A stretch of DNA of 64,000 nt from CAWFYI01 sp963820105 (GTDB lineage Bacteria; Patescibacteriota; Saccharimonadia; Saccharimonadales; UBA4665), in NCBI GenBank assembly GCA_963820105.1, contig CAWFYI010000001.1:310001-374000 (forward strand), written 5' to 3'. Made by a program: the position numbers and the translations under genes. Positions 18,416-33,369 of this stretch are shown one piece after another. Below the pieces are notes generated by a model. It was not told where the DNA came from and did no database searches. It saw only the letters and a program-made list of their open reading frames with translations. Within the stretch, counting starts at the first letter, position 1. Every line of letters begins with the position of its first letter.

Positions 18416-19246
18416 ATGTCCTTGACCGAGGCATTGCCATATGATGAAGAACTGAGGCGTGATCCGCCGTTACGATTTGATCTAGGCGGTCTTATCGTGC
18501 CTCCGAATGTCGACCTTACTCTTGTAGGAACCCTTCATAATACCCGTTTCAGCTCTCCTGATTACCTGCCGGAACTTTTGGCAGAGAACTACGTTTATTT
18601 CGCTGAAGCCTACGCGCATGATCCTCAATAAGTAAAGACCATGCAACATGCTAGCAGGGGGTATGGTTCGGCTATTGAAAAGATTCGCAAGATTGATGAA
18701 GCGGCTATAAATGTAGCAGCGAATCCTTATACGCTAGGTAATGCGCGATGGTCCGCCGCAAAACATGAAGCGATTTTTAAATCTGGCGTTCGCGTGATGG
18801 TAGCAGACGTAGCAAAGGGAGAGCCAGCGCACCACAGGGCATATCAAGAAGCGATGGATAATTTTAGCCGTAATACAGATGTTGGTAATGCAGTTGATGA
18901 AGCAGATATGCTACTGTTGGCTGAACGTGATATGGCAATCCTAGCGTCCATCTGTTCTGGCATTGTCCGATTACGCCGGGAAGATCCTAAGCTGGATCCT
19001 GAGGCGCCTCTTAAAGCCGTAGGACTCTACGGATTAGCGCATATTAATGCTCTGGTAGACGGCCTATCAACAGCCGCGGACCAACAAGGGGTTGAGTCGT
19101 TTAGGACGCAGAGTTTGTTTAGTTTTGAATCTACCTCTCAAGACAAGGCGCCTGAAGACGAGGCGTCTGCGCTTCTTGAACATGTGAAAGCCGGGGTCAT
19201 CTATTACCAAGAATGGCTGAGGTCAGAACCACAAGGAGTTAGTTAG
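18416..19246 (+). pseudogene. TraB/PrgY-like protein split by an in-frame stop
   Basis: Two open frames, 18416-18631 and 18641-19246, lie in the same phase and are separated only by a TAA at 18629-18631. Read together they look like one protein: LVGTLHNTRF near the N-terminus (a GTxH motif), then LLLAERDMAIL (an ERD motif) and GLYGLAHINALVDGL (a second G-x-x-H motif), the three landmarks of TraB/PrgY-type proteins. The second half has an ATG at 18641 but no convincing ribosome site. Either one base change created the stop or the consensus is wrong. The codon use is AT-richer than tig. The 3' end overlaps the CIRCE element of clpP. Confidence 0.6.
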
Positions 19247-19269
19247 CACTCTTGACACGAGAGTGCTAA
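19243..19269 (+). promoter_or_regulatory. CIRCE operator (HrcA binding site)
   Basis: TTAGCACTC, nine bases, then GAGTGCTAA: a perfect match to the CIRCE consensus recognised by the heat-shock repressor HrcA. The -35 box of clpP forms the first six bases of the 9-nt spacer, so bound HrcA would block the promoter. Confidence 0.95.
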
Positions 19270-19280
19270 TTTACTAGTAT
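19252..19280 (+). promoter_or_regulatory. sigma70-type promoter of clpP
   Basis: TTGACA at 19252 and TAGTAT at 19275 are spaced by 17 nt. The predicted start coincides with ATG 19288. Confidence 0.85.
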
Positions 19281-19287
19281 GGTTGTT

Positions 19288-19896
19288 ATGAGCAATCCGA
19301 AAACTTCCGTATTGATCCCAACGGTTATAGAAAGTGAAGGCCGCTACGAGCGGGCTTATGACATCTACTCGCGGCTCCTAAAAGACCGCATCATCTTCCT
19401 CGGCAACGACGTCAACGAGGCTACCGCCAATATCATAGTCGCCCAGTTGCTGTTCCTGCAGTCAGAAGACTCCAAAAAGGACATATTCTTTTATATAAAC
19501 AGCCCCGGCGGCAGCGTTTACGACGCCTTGGCCATCTACGACACCATGCAGTACGTCACCAACGACATCCAGACCGTAGGCATCGGCGTGCAGGCTTCGG
19601 CCGCCGCCATACTTATGAGCTCCGGCACCAAGGGCAAGCGCTATATGCTGCCAAATGCCACGGCCATGATTCACCAGCCGTCTTCCGGTACCAAGGGTAA
19701 GGTCACCGATCAGGAGATTGACCTGCGCGAAAGCTTACGCGTCAAGAGACTGATTGAAGAAATGATGGCCAAGAACACCGGCAAGACGCCCAAACAGATT
19801 CACGAAGACATGGAGCGCGACTTCTGGATGACCGCCGCCGAGGCCAAAAAATACGGCCTGGTCGACGACGTCATCACCACCCCGCCCAAGGCCTAG
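19288..19896 (+). CDS. clpP: ATP-dependent Clp protease proteolytic subunit
   Basis: Serine peptidase that forms the degradation chamber for ClpC/ClpX substrates. The protein shows the ClpP core: SRLLKDRIIFLGNDVN, the oxyanion strand SPGGSVYDALAIYDTM, the active-site Ser in GVQASAAAILMSSG (Ser at the ASA position), the catalytic His in AMIHQPSSG, and Asp in the ERDFWMTAAEA region. I chose ATG 19288 (202 aa) rather than ATG 19279, since the -10 box overlaps 19279. Regulation by HrcA through CIRCE is strongly implied. Confidence 0.96.
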   Translation: MSNPKTSVLIPTVIESEGRYERAYDIYSRLLKDRIIFLGNDVNEATANIIVAQLLFLQSEDSKKDIFFYINSPGGSVYDALAIYDTMQYVTNDIQTVGIGVQASAAAILMSSGTKGKRYMLPNATAMIHQPSSGTKGKVTDQEIDLRESLRVKRLIEEMMAKNTGKTPKQIHEDMERDFWMTAAEAKKYGLVDDVITTPPKA

Positions 19897-19935
19897 GCAG
19901 AACTAAACTTGCAGATTGCAAATATATAAATTTAC

Positions 19936-19944
19936 TGGTATATT
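19936..19944 (+). promoter_or_regulatory. extended -10 box of the 436-aa gene
   Basis: TGGTATATT (TGn plus TATATT) lies about 27 nt before ATG 19971. The leader then has room for a GAGG ribosome site at about 19960. Confidence 0.5.
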
Positions 19945-19970
19945 ATTTTGCATAAACTAGAGGATGTTAT

Positions 19971-21281
19971 ATGGCTGATGACGTTGCCGACCGCAGTAGA
20001 CCGCCTACACCAGAGCACGCTATTGCGCCCTACCTCGGTCCTATCGAAGAAGCTGAAACAGACTTGGCTACGGCTGAGCAAGAACGATCCGTCGCCGAAC
20101 AACGTTTAGCAGCGGCCAGCGAAGCGGCCATAAAAGCAGCCGAAAGGATCGGAACCCTACGAGCTGCAGGAAAAGCTAGCCTAAGTACACTAGATAATTT
20201 TCCGGTTGTTCATACGCTACATGCTCAAATGAAAATCGATGGGCGGATTGGAGAATTCGAGACGGTAAGTGCGCATATTAGCGCGCTGAATGCCTACTCT
20301 CGCACGGAAAACCCCGTGATAGCTGTAATGGGTACTATGGCCGGTTCAGATGGCAAGCTACTTCATTTCCTCCAACCCAAAGCGGGCGAAACCAAAGAAC
20401 CAGCTATAACCATTGCCCGCGATGAAAGTGGTCACTATCTTGGCGTATCAACCAGTGAGGGATATGGGCTGAATTATGCATTGGACAAGTATGAAGATTT
20501 AGAACATAGCGTTGAGGATGAAGATGACAGGACCGATACTCCGGTTGATGAAATTGTATTCATTGCCAGCGCCGAAGATGCCGAAAGGCTTTTTGAAGAG
20601 AGGAAGCGTATCTCAACGCCCGATAATGTGGTCGTTTACGGCGATGAGGCCCTAAGAAAATTCGTAGGATTGCAGGCAGAGCAAACGGAAAGACTTAGGC
20701 CGGCGCTCTTCGGCATTATGCACAATATGGGCAAACAATACGACGGCCCTGAAATGCAATCCGCTTCCGAGAAAAAAGGCGCACAACGTGCTTTTTATGG
20801 CAACCTTAGAGAGTATGTAGAAGACGCCATAGTAAATGTGGTAGTACCACAACACAGAGGAGCCGAAGAGTACCCGCTAGTTTCTAGAGAGATGCAAGCG
20901 TTTCTAGACATTACGGACGCAGAAATCGCTGAACACGTTCAGCGCAGGATAATGATGAAGACAACCGCTCGCGTATATGATAGAGAAGTTTGGATAACGA
21001 CAACCGCAGATCCAGAAAAGTTGGTTACGCCTGAAAATGCATGGAAACGGGTATGGAGCTCTCTAAGGGATAAAGGCAAAGGAGATTTCACCGGATTGGC
21101 ATTAAAGGAAACTGAACTGGTAAACAGTCAATTCGTAAGTGCAACTATTGAACGTGATGTGCTGGAGGAAATGCTGAACGGCTTTGGTTCCTTCAGTCGT
21201 TTTGAGCGCAAGAAGTTTGAAAAGGCGCTAAAACAGGCTAGGAATTCGCGGGCGCAAGCTATGAAAGATATGTCGGCTTGA
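19971..21281 (+). CDS. hypothetical protein, helical N-terminus
   Basis: The protein (436 aa) is not recognised. Residues 30-75 form an Ala/Glu-rich coiled coil (EEAETDLATAEQERSVAEQR). The middle has mixed alpha/beta character (PVIAVMGTMAGSDGKLL, DEIVFIASAEDAERLFEER) and the C-terminus is basic and helical. No membrane segment, signal or catalytic motif stands out. Base composition is more AT-rich than clpP or rpoB, like the other unknown genes in this window, so it is probably an accessory gene. It is the last gene before a 250-bp gap upstream of rpoB. Confidence 0.7.
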   Translation: MADDVADRSRPPTPEHAIAPYLGPIEEAETDLATAEQERSVAEQRLAAASEAAIKAAERIGTLRAAGKASLSTLDNFPVVHTLHAQMKIDGRIGEFETVSAHISALNAYSRTENPVIAVMGTMAGSDGKLLHFLQPKAGETKEPAITIARDESGHYLGVSTSEGYGLNYALDKYEDLEHSVEDEDDRTDTPVDEIVFIASAEDAERLFEERKRISTPDNVVVYGDEALRKFVGLQAEQTERLRPALFGIMHNMGKQYDGPEMQSASEKKGAQRAFYGNLREYVEDAIVNVVVPQHRGAEEYPLVSREMQAFLDITDAEIAEHVQRRIMMKTTARVYDREVWITTTADPEKLVTPENAWKRVWSSLRDKGKGDFTGLALKETELVNSQFVSATIERDVLEEMLNGFGSFSRFERKKFEKALKQARNSRAQAMKDMSA

Positions 21282-21531
21282 CACTAGGCTGGTTTTCCGA
21301 GATACTGGTTGGGAGAAGTAGTGTAAGTTGGGTAGCTTATTGCCTGAAAAAGCTCCAAACTCCAACTTAGGGATCTTCGGCCGAAATACAAAAAACAGAT
21401 ACGGTTATCAATAATATAGGACTTCAGCTGGGCTTGACTATCTGTAATCAGAGTAATAGTAGCGTCTTGGGGCACACCGGTTGCCGTTCTTTTATATTAA
21501 ATTTTAATTAAAGGGGAAGTACATTAAGCGC
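21282..21531 (+). other. rpoB upstream region
   Basis: The 250-bp gap holds no convincing gene. A TTGACT at 21434 with TAGTAG 17 nt later, and an AT-rich stretch with TATATT at 21493, are candidate promoter elements. AAAGGGGAA at about 21510 is the only ribosome-site-like sequence, some 13 nt before the ATG. No hairpin with a T-tract was seen. Confidence 0.4.
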
Positions 21532-24500
21532 ATGGCCAAAGTATCACGCACCGATAAACAGCAAAAACGGATATTTTTTACAGATGTTGACGACGCTCTG
21601 CCGTTGCCGAGCCTGGTAGACCATCAGAACAAATCTTTCCAGTGGTTCGTAGACGAAGGACTGGGCGAACTGTTGGCAGAAATCAGTCCGATCGACGACT
21701 ACACCGCCGGCAAATTATCATTAAGTTTTAAGGATTACCATTTCGGCGAGCCTAAACTTACGGAGGCAGAAGCGCGCGAGAACAATGTCAGCTTTGAAGC
21801 GCCTCTTACAGCCGACGTCGAACTGACCAACAAGGTCACCGGCGAGGTCAAGGAACAGGAAATCTATCTGGGCGACTTCCCGTGGATGACCACCCGCGGC
21901 ACTTTCGTGATCAACGGCGCTGAACGCGTGGTCGTCAGCCAGCTGATCCGTTCAGCTGGCGTTTTCTTCACGGCCGATCCGCACGGCACCACCAACCTGT
22001 ACGGCGCTAAGGTTATCCCCGGCCGCGGCGCCTGGCTGGAGTTTGAGACAGCCGCCAACGGCGCCCTGTACGTCAAGATTGACCGCAAGCGCAAACTCGC
22101 CGTTACCACCTTGCTGCGCGCCCTTGGCGTCAGCGAAACGCGCATGCGCGAGGCCTTCAAGCACGTCGACACCGGCGAAAAGAGCTACCTTGACGCCACC
22201 CTCGAAAAGGATCCCACCAACGGCCAGAACGAAGCCCTAATCGAAGTCTATCGCCGACTGCGCCCCGGCGACCTTGCCACTGTCGACAACGCCCGGTCGC
22301 TGATCGAGAACATGTTCTATAACTACAAGCGTTTCGACTTTTCGCCGTGTGGGCCGTTACAAGATCAACAAGCGCCTGGACCTGGACGTGCCGAACACCA
22401 TCGAGAACCGCGTCATGCGCCTGGAGGACATCGAGGCCATCATTGCCGAGCTCATCCGCCTGAACAATACCCAGGATCCGGCTGACGACATCGACAGCCT
22501 GGCCAACCGCCGCGTGAAACTGGTTGGCGAGCTCGTACAGCGCCAGTTCCGCATCGGTCTGCTGCGCATGGAGCGCAACACCAAGGACCGCATGAGCATG
22601 AGCGAGATCGAGACAGTCACGCCCGGCCAGCTTATCAATGCCCGCCCGGTGGTCGCTGCCGTGCGCGAATTCTTCGCCAGCTCCCAGCTCAGCCAATTCA
22701 TGGACCAGATCAACCCGCTTTCAGCGAGCTGGCGCACAAACGCCGCCTGAGCTCCATGGGCCCCGGGGGCCTGTCGCCGCGAACGCGCCGGTTTTGAAGT
22801 CCGTGATGCCCACGCGACTCACTACGGCCGCATCTGCGCCGTCGAAACCCCCGAAGGCGCCAACATCGGCCTGGTGCTGAACCTGGCCAACTACGCCCGC
22901 GTCAACGAATACGGCTTCATCGAAACTCCTTATCGCAAGGTCATAAACGCCGTGCACTGCCAAAGAGCATTGCCGGCCACATCGCCAGCCAGGATCTGAC
23001 TGACGACAAGGGCAAAGTCATCGTAAAAGCCGGCGCCAAAGTTAACAAGAGCCGATGCCGCCAAGCTTGCCAAGGTGACATCCGAGAAGACCTGGCCGGT
23101 CAAAGCTAAGGTGACCGACGAGGTCGTCTATCTGGATGCCTACGACGAGGAAGCAGCAGTTATCGCCGGCGGCGGTAGCGAAGTGGACGAGAACGGCTAT
23201 TTCGTACATGACCGCGTCAGCGCCCGCTCACACCTGAAGTCAGGCGAGGTTGATGCCGACGACGTCACGCATATGGACGCCTCGCGCAACCAGATTATCG
23301 GCTCTTCGGCCGGCTTGATCCCATTCATCGAAAAGAACTACGTCTACCGCTCGCTCATGGGTCCAACCAGCAGCGCCAAGCCGTGCCGCTGATCCAGCCG
23401 CCAGCGCCCGATCGTCGGTACCGGCCTGGAAGTCGACGCCGCCCGCAACACCGGCCAGGTCATCTTGGCCGAAGGCTGCCGGCGAAGTCACCAAAGCTAC
23501 CGCCCAAGAAGTCGTCGTCAAATACAAGGACGGCAGCAAGACCTACGAGCCTCAGCGCTTCGTGCGCAGCAACGAAGGTACTTCCATCAACCAGAAGGTC
23601 GTGGTCAGCACCGGCGAAAAGGTCAAAGCCGGCGACGTGCTCATCGAAGGCATGTCGATCGACGACGGCGAACTGGCTCTCGGCAAGGACCTGATCGTGG
23701 CCTTCATGCCGTGGGCCGGCTACAACTTCGAGGACGCCATCATCATCAGCCGCAAACTGGTCGAAGACGACACGCTCACTCGCGTCCACATCGTCGACTT
23801 CATGATCGAGGTCCGCGAAACCAAGCTGGGCCCGGAAATCGTCACCTCGCGACATCCCGAACGTTTCCGAAGAAACCCTGCGCCACCTCGATGAGGACGG
23901 CATCGTCCGCATCGGCGCCGAGGTGCACCCCGGCGATATCCTGGTCGGTAAGATTACCCCTAAGGGCGAGCAGGAACTGAGCTCGCGAAGAGCGCCTGCT
24001 GCGCGCCATCTTCGGCGAAAAGGCCAAAGAAGTCCGCGATACCTCCCAGCGCATGAGCAACGGCAAGCACGGCAAGGTCGTCGGCGTGAAGATGTTCAGC
24101 CGCGAGAACGGCCACGAACTTAAAGCCGGCGTCATCATGCAGATCCAGGTCTTCGTGGCCCAGATGCGCAAGATCGCCGTCGGCGACAAACTGGGTGGCC
24201 GCCACGGTAACAAGGGCGTCATCGCCCGCATCCTGCCCAGTCGAAGACATGCCGTTCATGGCGGATGGCACTCCCGTAGACATCATCCTGAACCCGCTCG
24301 GCGTACCTAGTCCGTATGAACGTCGGCCAGCTGTTCGAAACGCACCTGGGCATGGCGGCTCGTGCGCTTGGCATGAAGGTCGCCAGCCCGTCATTCAACG
24401 GTGTGCCGGTAGCCAAGATTCATGAACTGCTCAAAGAAGCTGGCCTGCCAGAAGACGGCAAACAAGCAGCTCTACGACGGCCGTACCGGCGACGCCTTCA

Positions 24501-25118
24501 ACGAGCGCACCACCGTCGGCAGCATGTACATGATCAAGCTCAACCACATGGTTGCCGACAAGATCCACGCCCGCTCAACCGGCCCGTACACCATGGTCAC
24601 CCAGCAGCCGCTGGGCGGTAAGGCCCAGAACGGCGGCCAGCGCTTCGGCGAAATGGAAGTCTGGGCGCTGGAAGCTTACGGCGCCGCCAACACCCTGCAG
24701 GAAATGCTGACCATCAAGTCCGACGACGTCTACGGACGCTCCAAGGCCTACGAGTCCATCATCAAGAAGACGCCAATCGTCGGTCCGAAGGTGCCGGAAA
24801 GCTTCAATGTGCTTGTTAAGGAACTGCAGGGTCTTGGCCTGAAGGTCGACCTGGTCCATTCCGACAAAGTAGTCGACGCCGAAGCCGTCCTGGCCAGCAA
24901 CATCCACGAAGAAGCCAGCTCACCCGGCTGAAGTCGAAGTTCCCGACAACGGCGATTTCGGACATCGACGTCACCGAAGACGCCGCCGTCGATGAATTCA
25001 GCGTAGTGGGTGTGGATGACAGCGGCAGTCCGGACGCCGCCGCCAATGCCGCAGATAACGCCGCCGCGGACAGACTGATGCCGTCGCCACAGATACTGAA
25101 GAAGGGAAGGAGGCTTAA
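21532..25118 (+). CDS. rpoB: RNA polymerase beta subunit, frame-disrupted
   Basis: The whole RpoB can be followed from MAKVSRTDKQQKRIFF to a Glu-rich end, but the frame changes about 16 times, mostly by one extra base. Approximate sites are 22348, 22711, 22779, 22958, 23051, 23375, 23402, 23474, 23848, 23986, 24239, 24313, 24467, 24911, 24953 and 25070. Conserved blocks read correctly across the breaks: QFMDQINPLSELAHKRRLS, GPGGLSRERAGFEVRD, GYNFEDAIIIS, KLGGRHGNKGV and GGQRFGEMEVWALEAYGA. All catalytic regions are therefore present. The gene is essential, so real inactivation is not credible. The stop is followed one base later by the rpoC ATG with a strong AAGGAGG site. Confidence 0.9.
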
Positions 25119-25119
25119 G

Positions 25120-29004
<3,885 letters not shown>

Positions 29005-29067
29005 GGGTAAATGCAATTAGGTCTTGACGGCCAATACTTATGGCCCCTATTCCGGACACACCTTAAA

Positions 29068-29108
29068 GTGATGCAAAAAGTATGATTTATTCATACTAAG
29101 TACATCAC
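29068..29108 (+). other. nested hairpin in the rpoC-rpsL spacer
   Basis: An outer stem GTGATG/CATCAC (29068-29073 with 29103-29108) encloses a perfect 7-bp hairpin AGTATGA-TTTAT-TCATACT (29079-29097). No T-tract follows, so it is not a classic terminator. It could be an RNA-processing or pausing structure. Confidence 0.5.
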
Positions 29109-29143
29109 CTTAAACATAGACCAAATCGGAGGGTGATAGTCTA

Positions 29144-29172
29144 TTGCGCAAGCCGCCTTCATCTGTTACAAT
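29144..29172 (+). promoter_or_regulatory. promoter of the str operon
   Basis: TTGCGC at 29144 and TACAAT at 29167 are separated by 17 nt, with TG just upstream of the -10 (TGTTACAAT). The leader to rpsL is about 77 nt and ends in an AGGAG ribosome site 5 nt before the ATG. Confidence 0.75.
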
Positions 29173-29255
29173 TCATAGACTAAATTTAAGCATCCGAGCC
29201 AGGGAGCCGGCATACTCCCCGCAGCAGATAGATCGCAATCCGAATAGGAGCGTTA

Positions 29256-29669
29256 ATGCCAACAATCAACCAGTTAGTGCGCAAGCCGCGCAAGAAGGTG
29301 ACAGGCAAGACCAAGTCGCCGGCTCTGCAGCGCGTAACTAATAACCTGAAGACCACGCAACTACGAGAAGCCAGCGCCGTTCAAGCGCGGCGTTTGCGTG
29401 AAGGTCACCACCAAGACGCCGAAGAAGCCTAACTCGGCGCTTCGTAAAGTCGCCCGCGTCCGCCTTAGCAACGGCCACGAAGTCTGGGCTTACATCGGCG
29501 GCGAAGGCCACAACCTGCAGGAGCACGCCGTAGTCCTGGTCCGCGGCGGCCGCGTCAAGGATCTTCCCGGCGTACGCTATCACATAGTCCGTGGCTCCTC
29601 GACCTCCAGGGTGTCAGCGACCGCAAACAGGGCCGCAGCAAGTACGGCACCAAGAAAGGCGGCAAGTAA
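29256..29669 (+). CDS. rpsL: 30S ribosomal protein S12 (uS12), frame-disrupted
   Basis: Decoding-centre protein. MPTINQLVRKPRKKV, KTPKKPNSALRKVARVRLSNG and VLVRGGRVKDLPGVRYHIVRG are diagnostic. One extra base at about 29358 (between LKTT and NYEKPAPFKRG) and one missing base at about 29598 (VRGS, then LDLQGVSDRKQGRSKYGTKK) break the frame. The stop overlaps the rpsG start (TAATG). All S12 residues around the PNSA loop are normal. Confidence 0.93.
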
Positions 29670-30147
29670 TGCCGCGTAAGAAAACCAAATCGCTCATCCG
29701 CGACATCCCGGCCGACCGCGTCTACAACAGCGTGCCCGTCCAGCGCTTGATCAACCGCGTTATGCTCAACGGCAAGAAGCAGGTCGCCGAGCGCCTGGTC
29801 TACGGCGGCATGGAAAAAGCCGCCAAGAAGCTCAAGGTCGACAACCCGCTGGACGTCTTTGAGCAGGCTATGAAGAACGTCCAGCCGCACTGGAAACCCG
29901 CTCCCGCCGTGTCGGCGGTGCTAACTACCAGATTCCGTTTGAAGTCAAAGGCCAGCGCCAGCGTCACCTGACCACCATGTGGTTCGTGGCCGCCGCCCGC
30001 GCCCGCAAAGGCATGAGCATGCAGGACCGCATCGCCGCCGAGCTGGTCGATGCCTACAACAGCCAAGGTGCGGCCGTTAAGAAGCGCGAAGACGCGCACA
30101 AGATGGCCGATGCCAACCGCGCCTTCGCCCACTTCGCGAGGAGCTGA
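29669..30147 (+). CDS. rpsG: 30S ribosomal protein S7 (uS7), frame-disrupted
   Basis: Primary 16S-binding protein of the 30S head. It starts MPRKKTKSLIRDIPADRVYNS and continues through VQRLINRVMLNGKKQVAERL. A single frame change near 29889 joins MKNVQP to LETRSRRVGGANYQIPFEV, and the C-terminal half HLTTMWFVAAARARKG then reads to the TGA at 30145. The start overlaps the rpsL stop by one base. Confidence 0.92.
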
Positions 30148-30152
30148 ATACT

Positions 30153-30686
30153 ATGGGATTATTTGCAGCCAGAGCTAGCAGTATAGAATCCGTGTCAACT
30201 CAAGTGGAGTTGCATGAATCTGATCCAAATGAGAATCCCTTAAGTACAATGAGCATTGGCTTTAAGCCATTACCGTTGTTTCTTCGTGAAAAGTCTTTCA
30301 AGCTTTTAAGAGACGTCAAGGGTTCTGATAGGAAAGTTGTAGGAGGTGTATTTTCAAACATAGCCTATAATCCGGTTAGCGAAGATGCAGGTTTTGGTAT
30401 AGCAAGTGTTGCATTACCTATTCGCAGGGCTACTATTGGTGAAATTGTGGCAGTCGCAGCTTCTGAACTTTCCGGATATACTGAAGAAGATTTTTGTACG
30501 ATAGCTATCGCAAAAGCGGTCTATAACTATACTAATTCTGCTGAAACTAGCCCAGAAGAGCAAGAATACATTGATCAATACGCACGGATGGCAGCAGAGA
30601 GATCTGAACAATCCCGCAAGGCTTTAAACGATGCTGTGGAGGGGGATGCGCCCCTTCCATTTGCTTTGCCGCCAGGTGAAGGATAA
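30153..30686 (+). CDS. hypothetical protein inserted between rpsG and fusA
   Basis: A 177-aa protein of unknown family with an intact frame and clearly AT-richer codons than its neighbours. It lacks membrane segments; the middle (RKVVGGVFSNIAYNPVSED and FGIASVALPIRRATIGEIV) looks alpha/beta, and the last 60 residues are acidic and helical (TSPEEQEYIDQYARMAAERS). A GAGGAG-like site overlaps the rpsG end, and the stop is 2 nt before the fusA ATG, so it is embedded in the str operon and probably made together with S7 and EF-G. The position is unusual; the function is unknown. Confidence 0.75.
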   Translation: MGLFAARASSIESVSTQVELHESDPNENPLSTMSIGFKPLPLFLREKSFKLLRDVKGSDRKVVGGVFSNIAYNPVSEDAGFGIASVALPIRRATIGEIVAVAASELSGYTEEDFCTIAIAKAVYNYTNSAETSPEEQEYIDQYARMAAERSEQSRKALNDAVEGDAPLPFALPPGEG

Positions 30687-30688
30687 AT

Positions 30689-32781
<2,093 letters not shown>

Positions 32782-32784
32782 TTG

Positions 32785-32790
32785 TATAAT
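32785..32790 (+). promoter_or_regulatory. -10 box after fusA
   Basis: TATAAT begins 3 nt after the fusA stop and probably serves the unknown gene at 32824. Confidence 0.5.
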
Positions 32791-32823
32791 CCTTAAATAT
32801 CATCATTTAGGGAGCATGGTCGC

Positions 32824-33273
32824 ATGGGTCAGAACCAACCCACTCCTGGTCCGGATCAGGATGTAATCATAGCCAGGACTTTCGAGCCTCTGGTTGCAAG
32901 GTCCGAAGACGCTGGTTTTTCCGCGTATGTATTTGCAATTAGGGAGCCTAGTGAACGATGGGCCGCTTACGTGGCCTGCAGGTCCTTGTCGCCGGATCAG
33001 CAGCAAGTTCCCGGACTTGATGGGCGGTCCGGCACGCTCGTCCAAGGGGTATTTGAGTTAAGAGAGCCGGAGGATACGCAACATCCTGCCATACCTGTGG
33101 TATACGAGAAATTCATTGATTCGGCCCTGGATGTCCTTGGCGCTAGAGTACGGTTTGCCCGTTGGCGTGCCTCCAGCAAGGTGGTAGATTTGCTCAAAGG
33201 CTCGGAGGCAAGAGACGAAGCCTTGTTCATAGGATTGATGTCGCCGCTCCCCGGCGCTTTACAAACTCCTTGA
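32824..33273 (+). CDS. hypothetical protein between fusA and tuf
   Basis: A 149-aa soluble protein with no recognised motif. It has beta-rich segments (GFSAYVFAIREPSERWAAYV and GTLVQGVFELREPEDTQ) followed by a helical part. It separates fusA from tuf, which are usually adjacent in the str operon, and has its own -10 box and a GGAG site 9 nt before ATG 32824. Codon use is mixed. Function unknown. Confidence 0.7.
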   Translation: MGQNQPTPGPDQDVIIARTFEPLVARSEDAGFSAYVFAIREPSERWAAYVACRSLSPDQQQVPGLDGRSGTLVQGVFELREPEDTQHPAIPVVYEKFIDSALDVLGARVRFARWRASSKVVDLLKGSEARDEALFIGLMSPLPGALQTP

Positions 33274-33283
33274 TATCAGGTAC

Positions 33284-33289
33284 TATACT
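33284..33289 (+). promoter_or_regulatory. candidate -10 box of tuf
   Basis: TATACT lies 80 nt before tuf. A -35 is not obvious. The gap also holds an AT-rich stretch and an AAGGAG ribosome site at 33355-33360. Confidence 0.35.
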
Positions 33290-33369
33290 TCGGTAACTTG
33301 TGTGGGTTCTATTATTCCTATGCAAAACAATTAATATAAGCCAACCCATCATCTAAGGAGCAATAACAA

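Noticed and set aside
21284..21475. 63-aa minus-strand open frame upstream of rpoB
   Set aside because: It starts with GTG without a ribosome site or -10 box, overlaps the probable rpoB promoter and shows no motif. It could be a gene fragment but is not supported.
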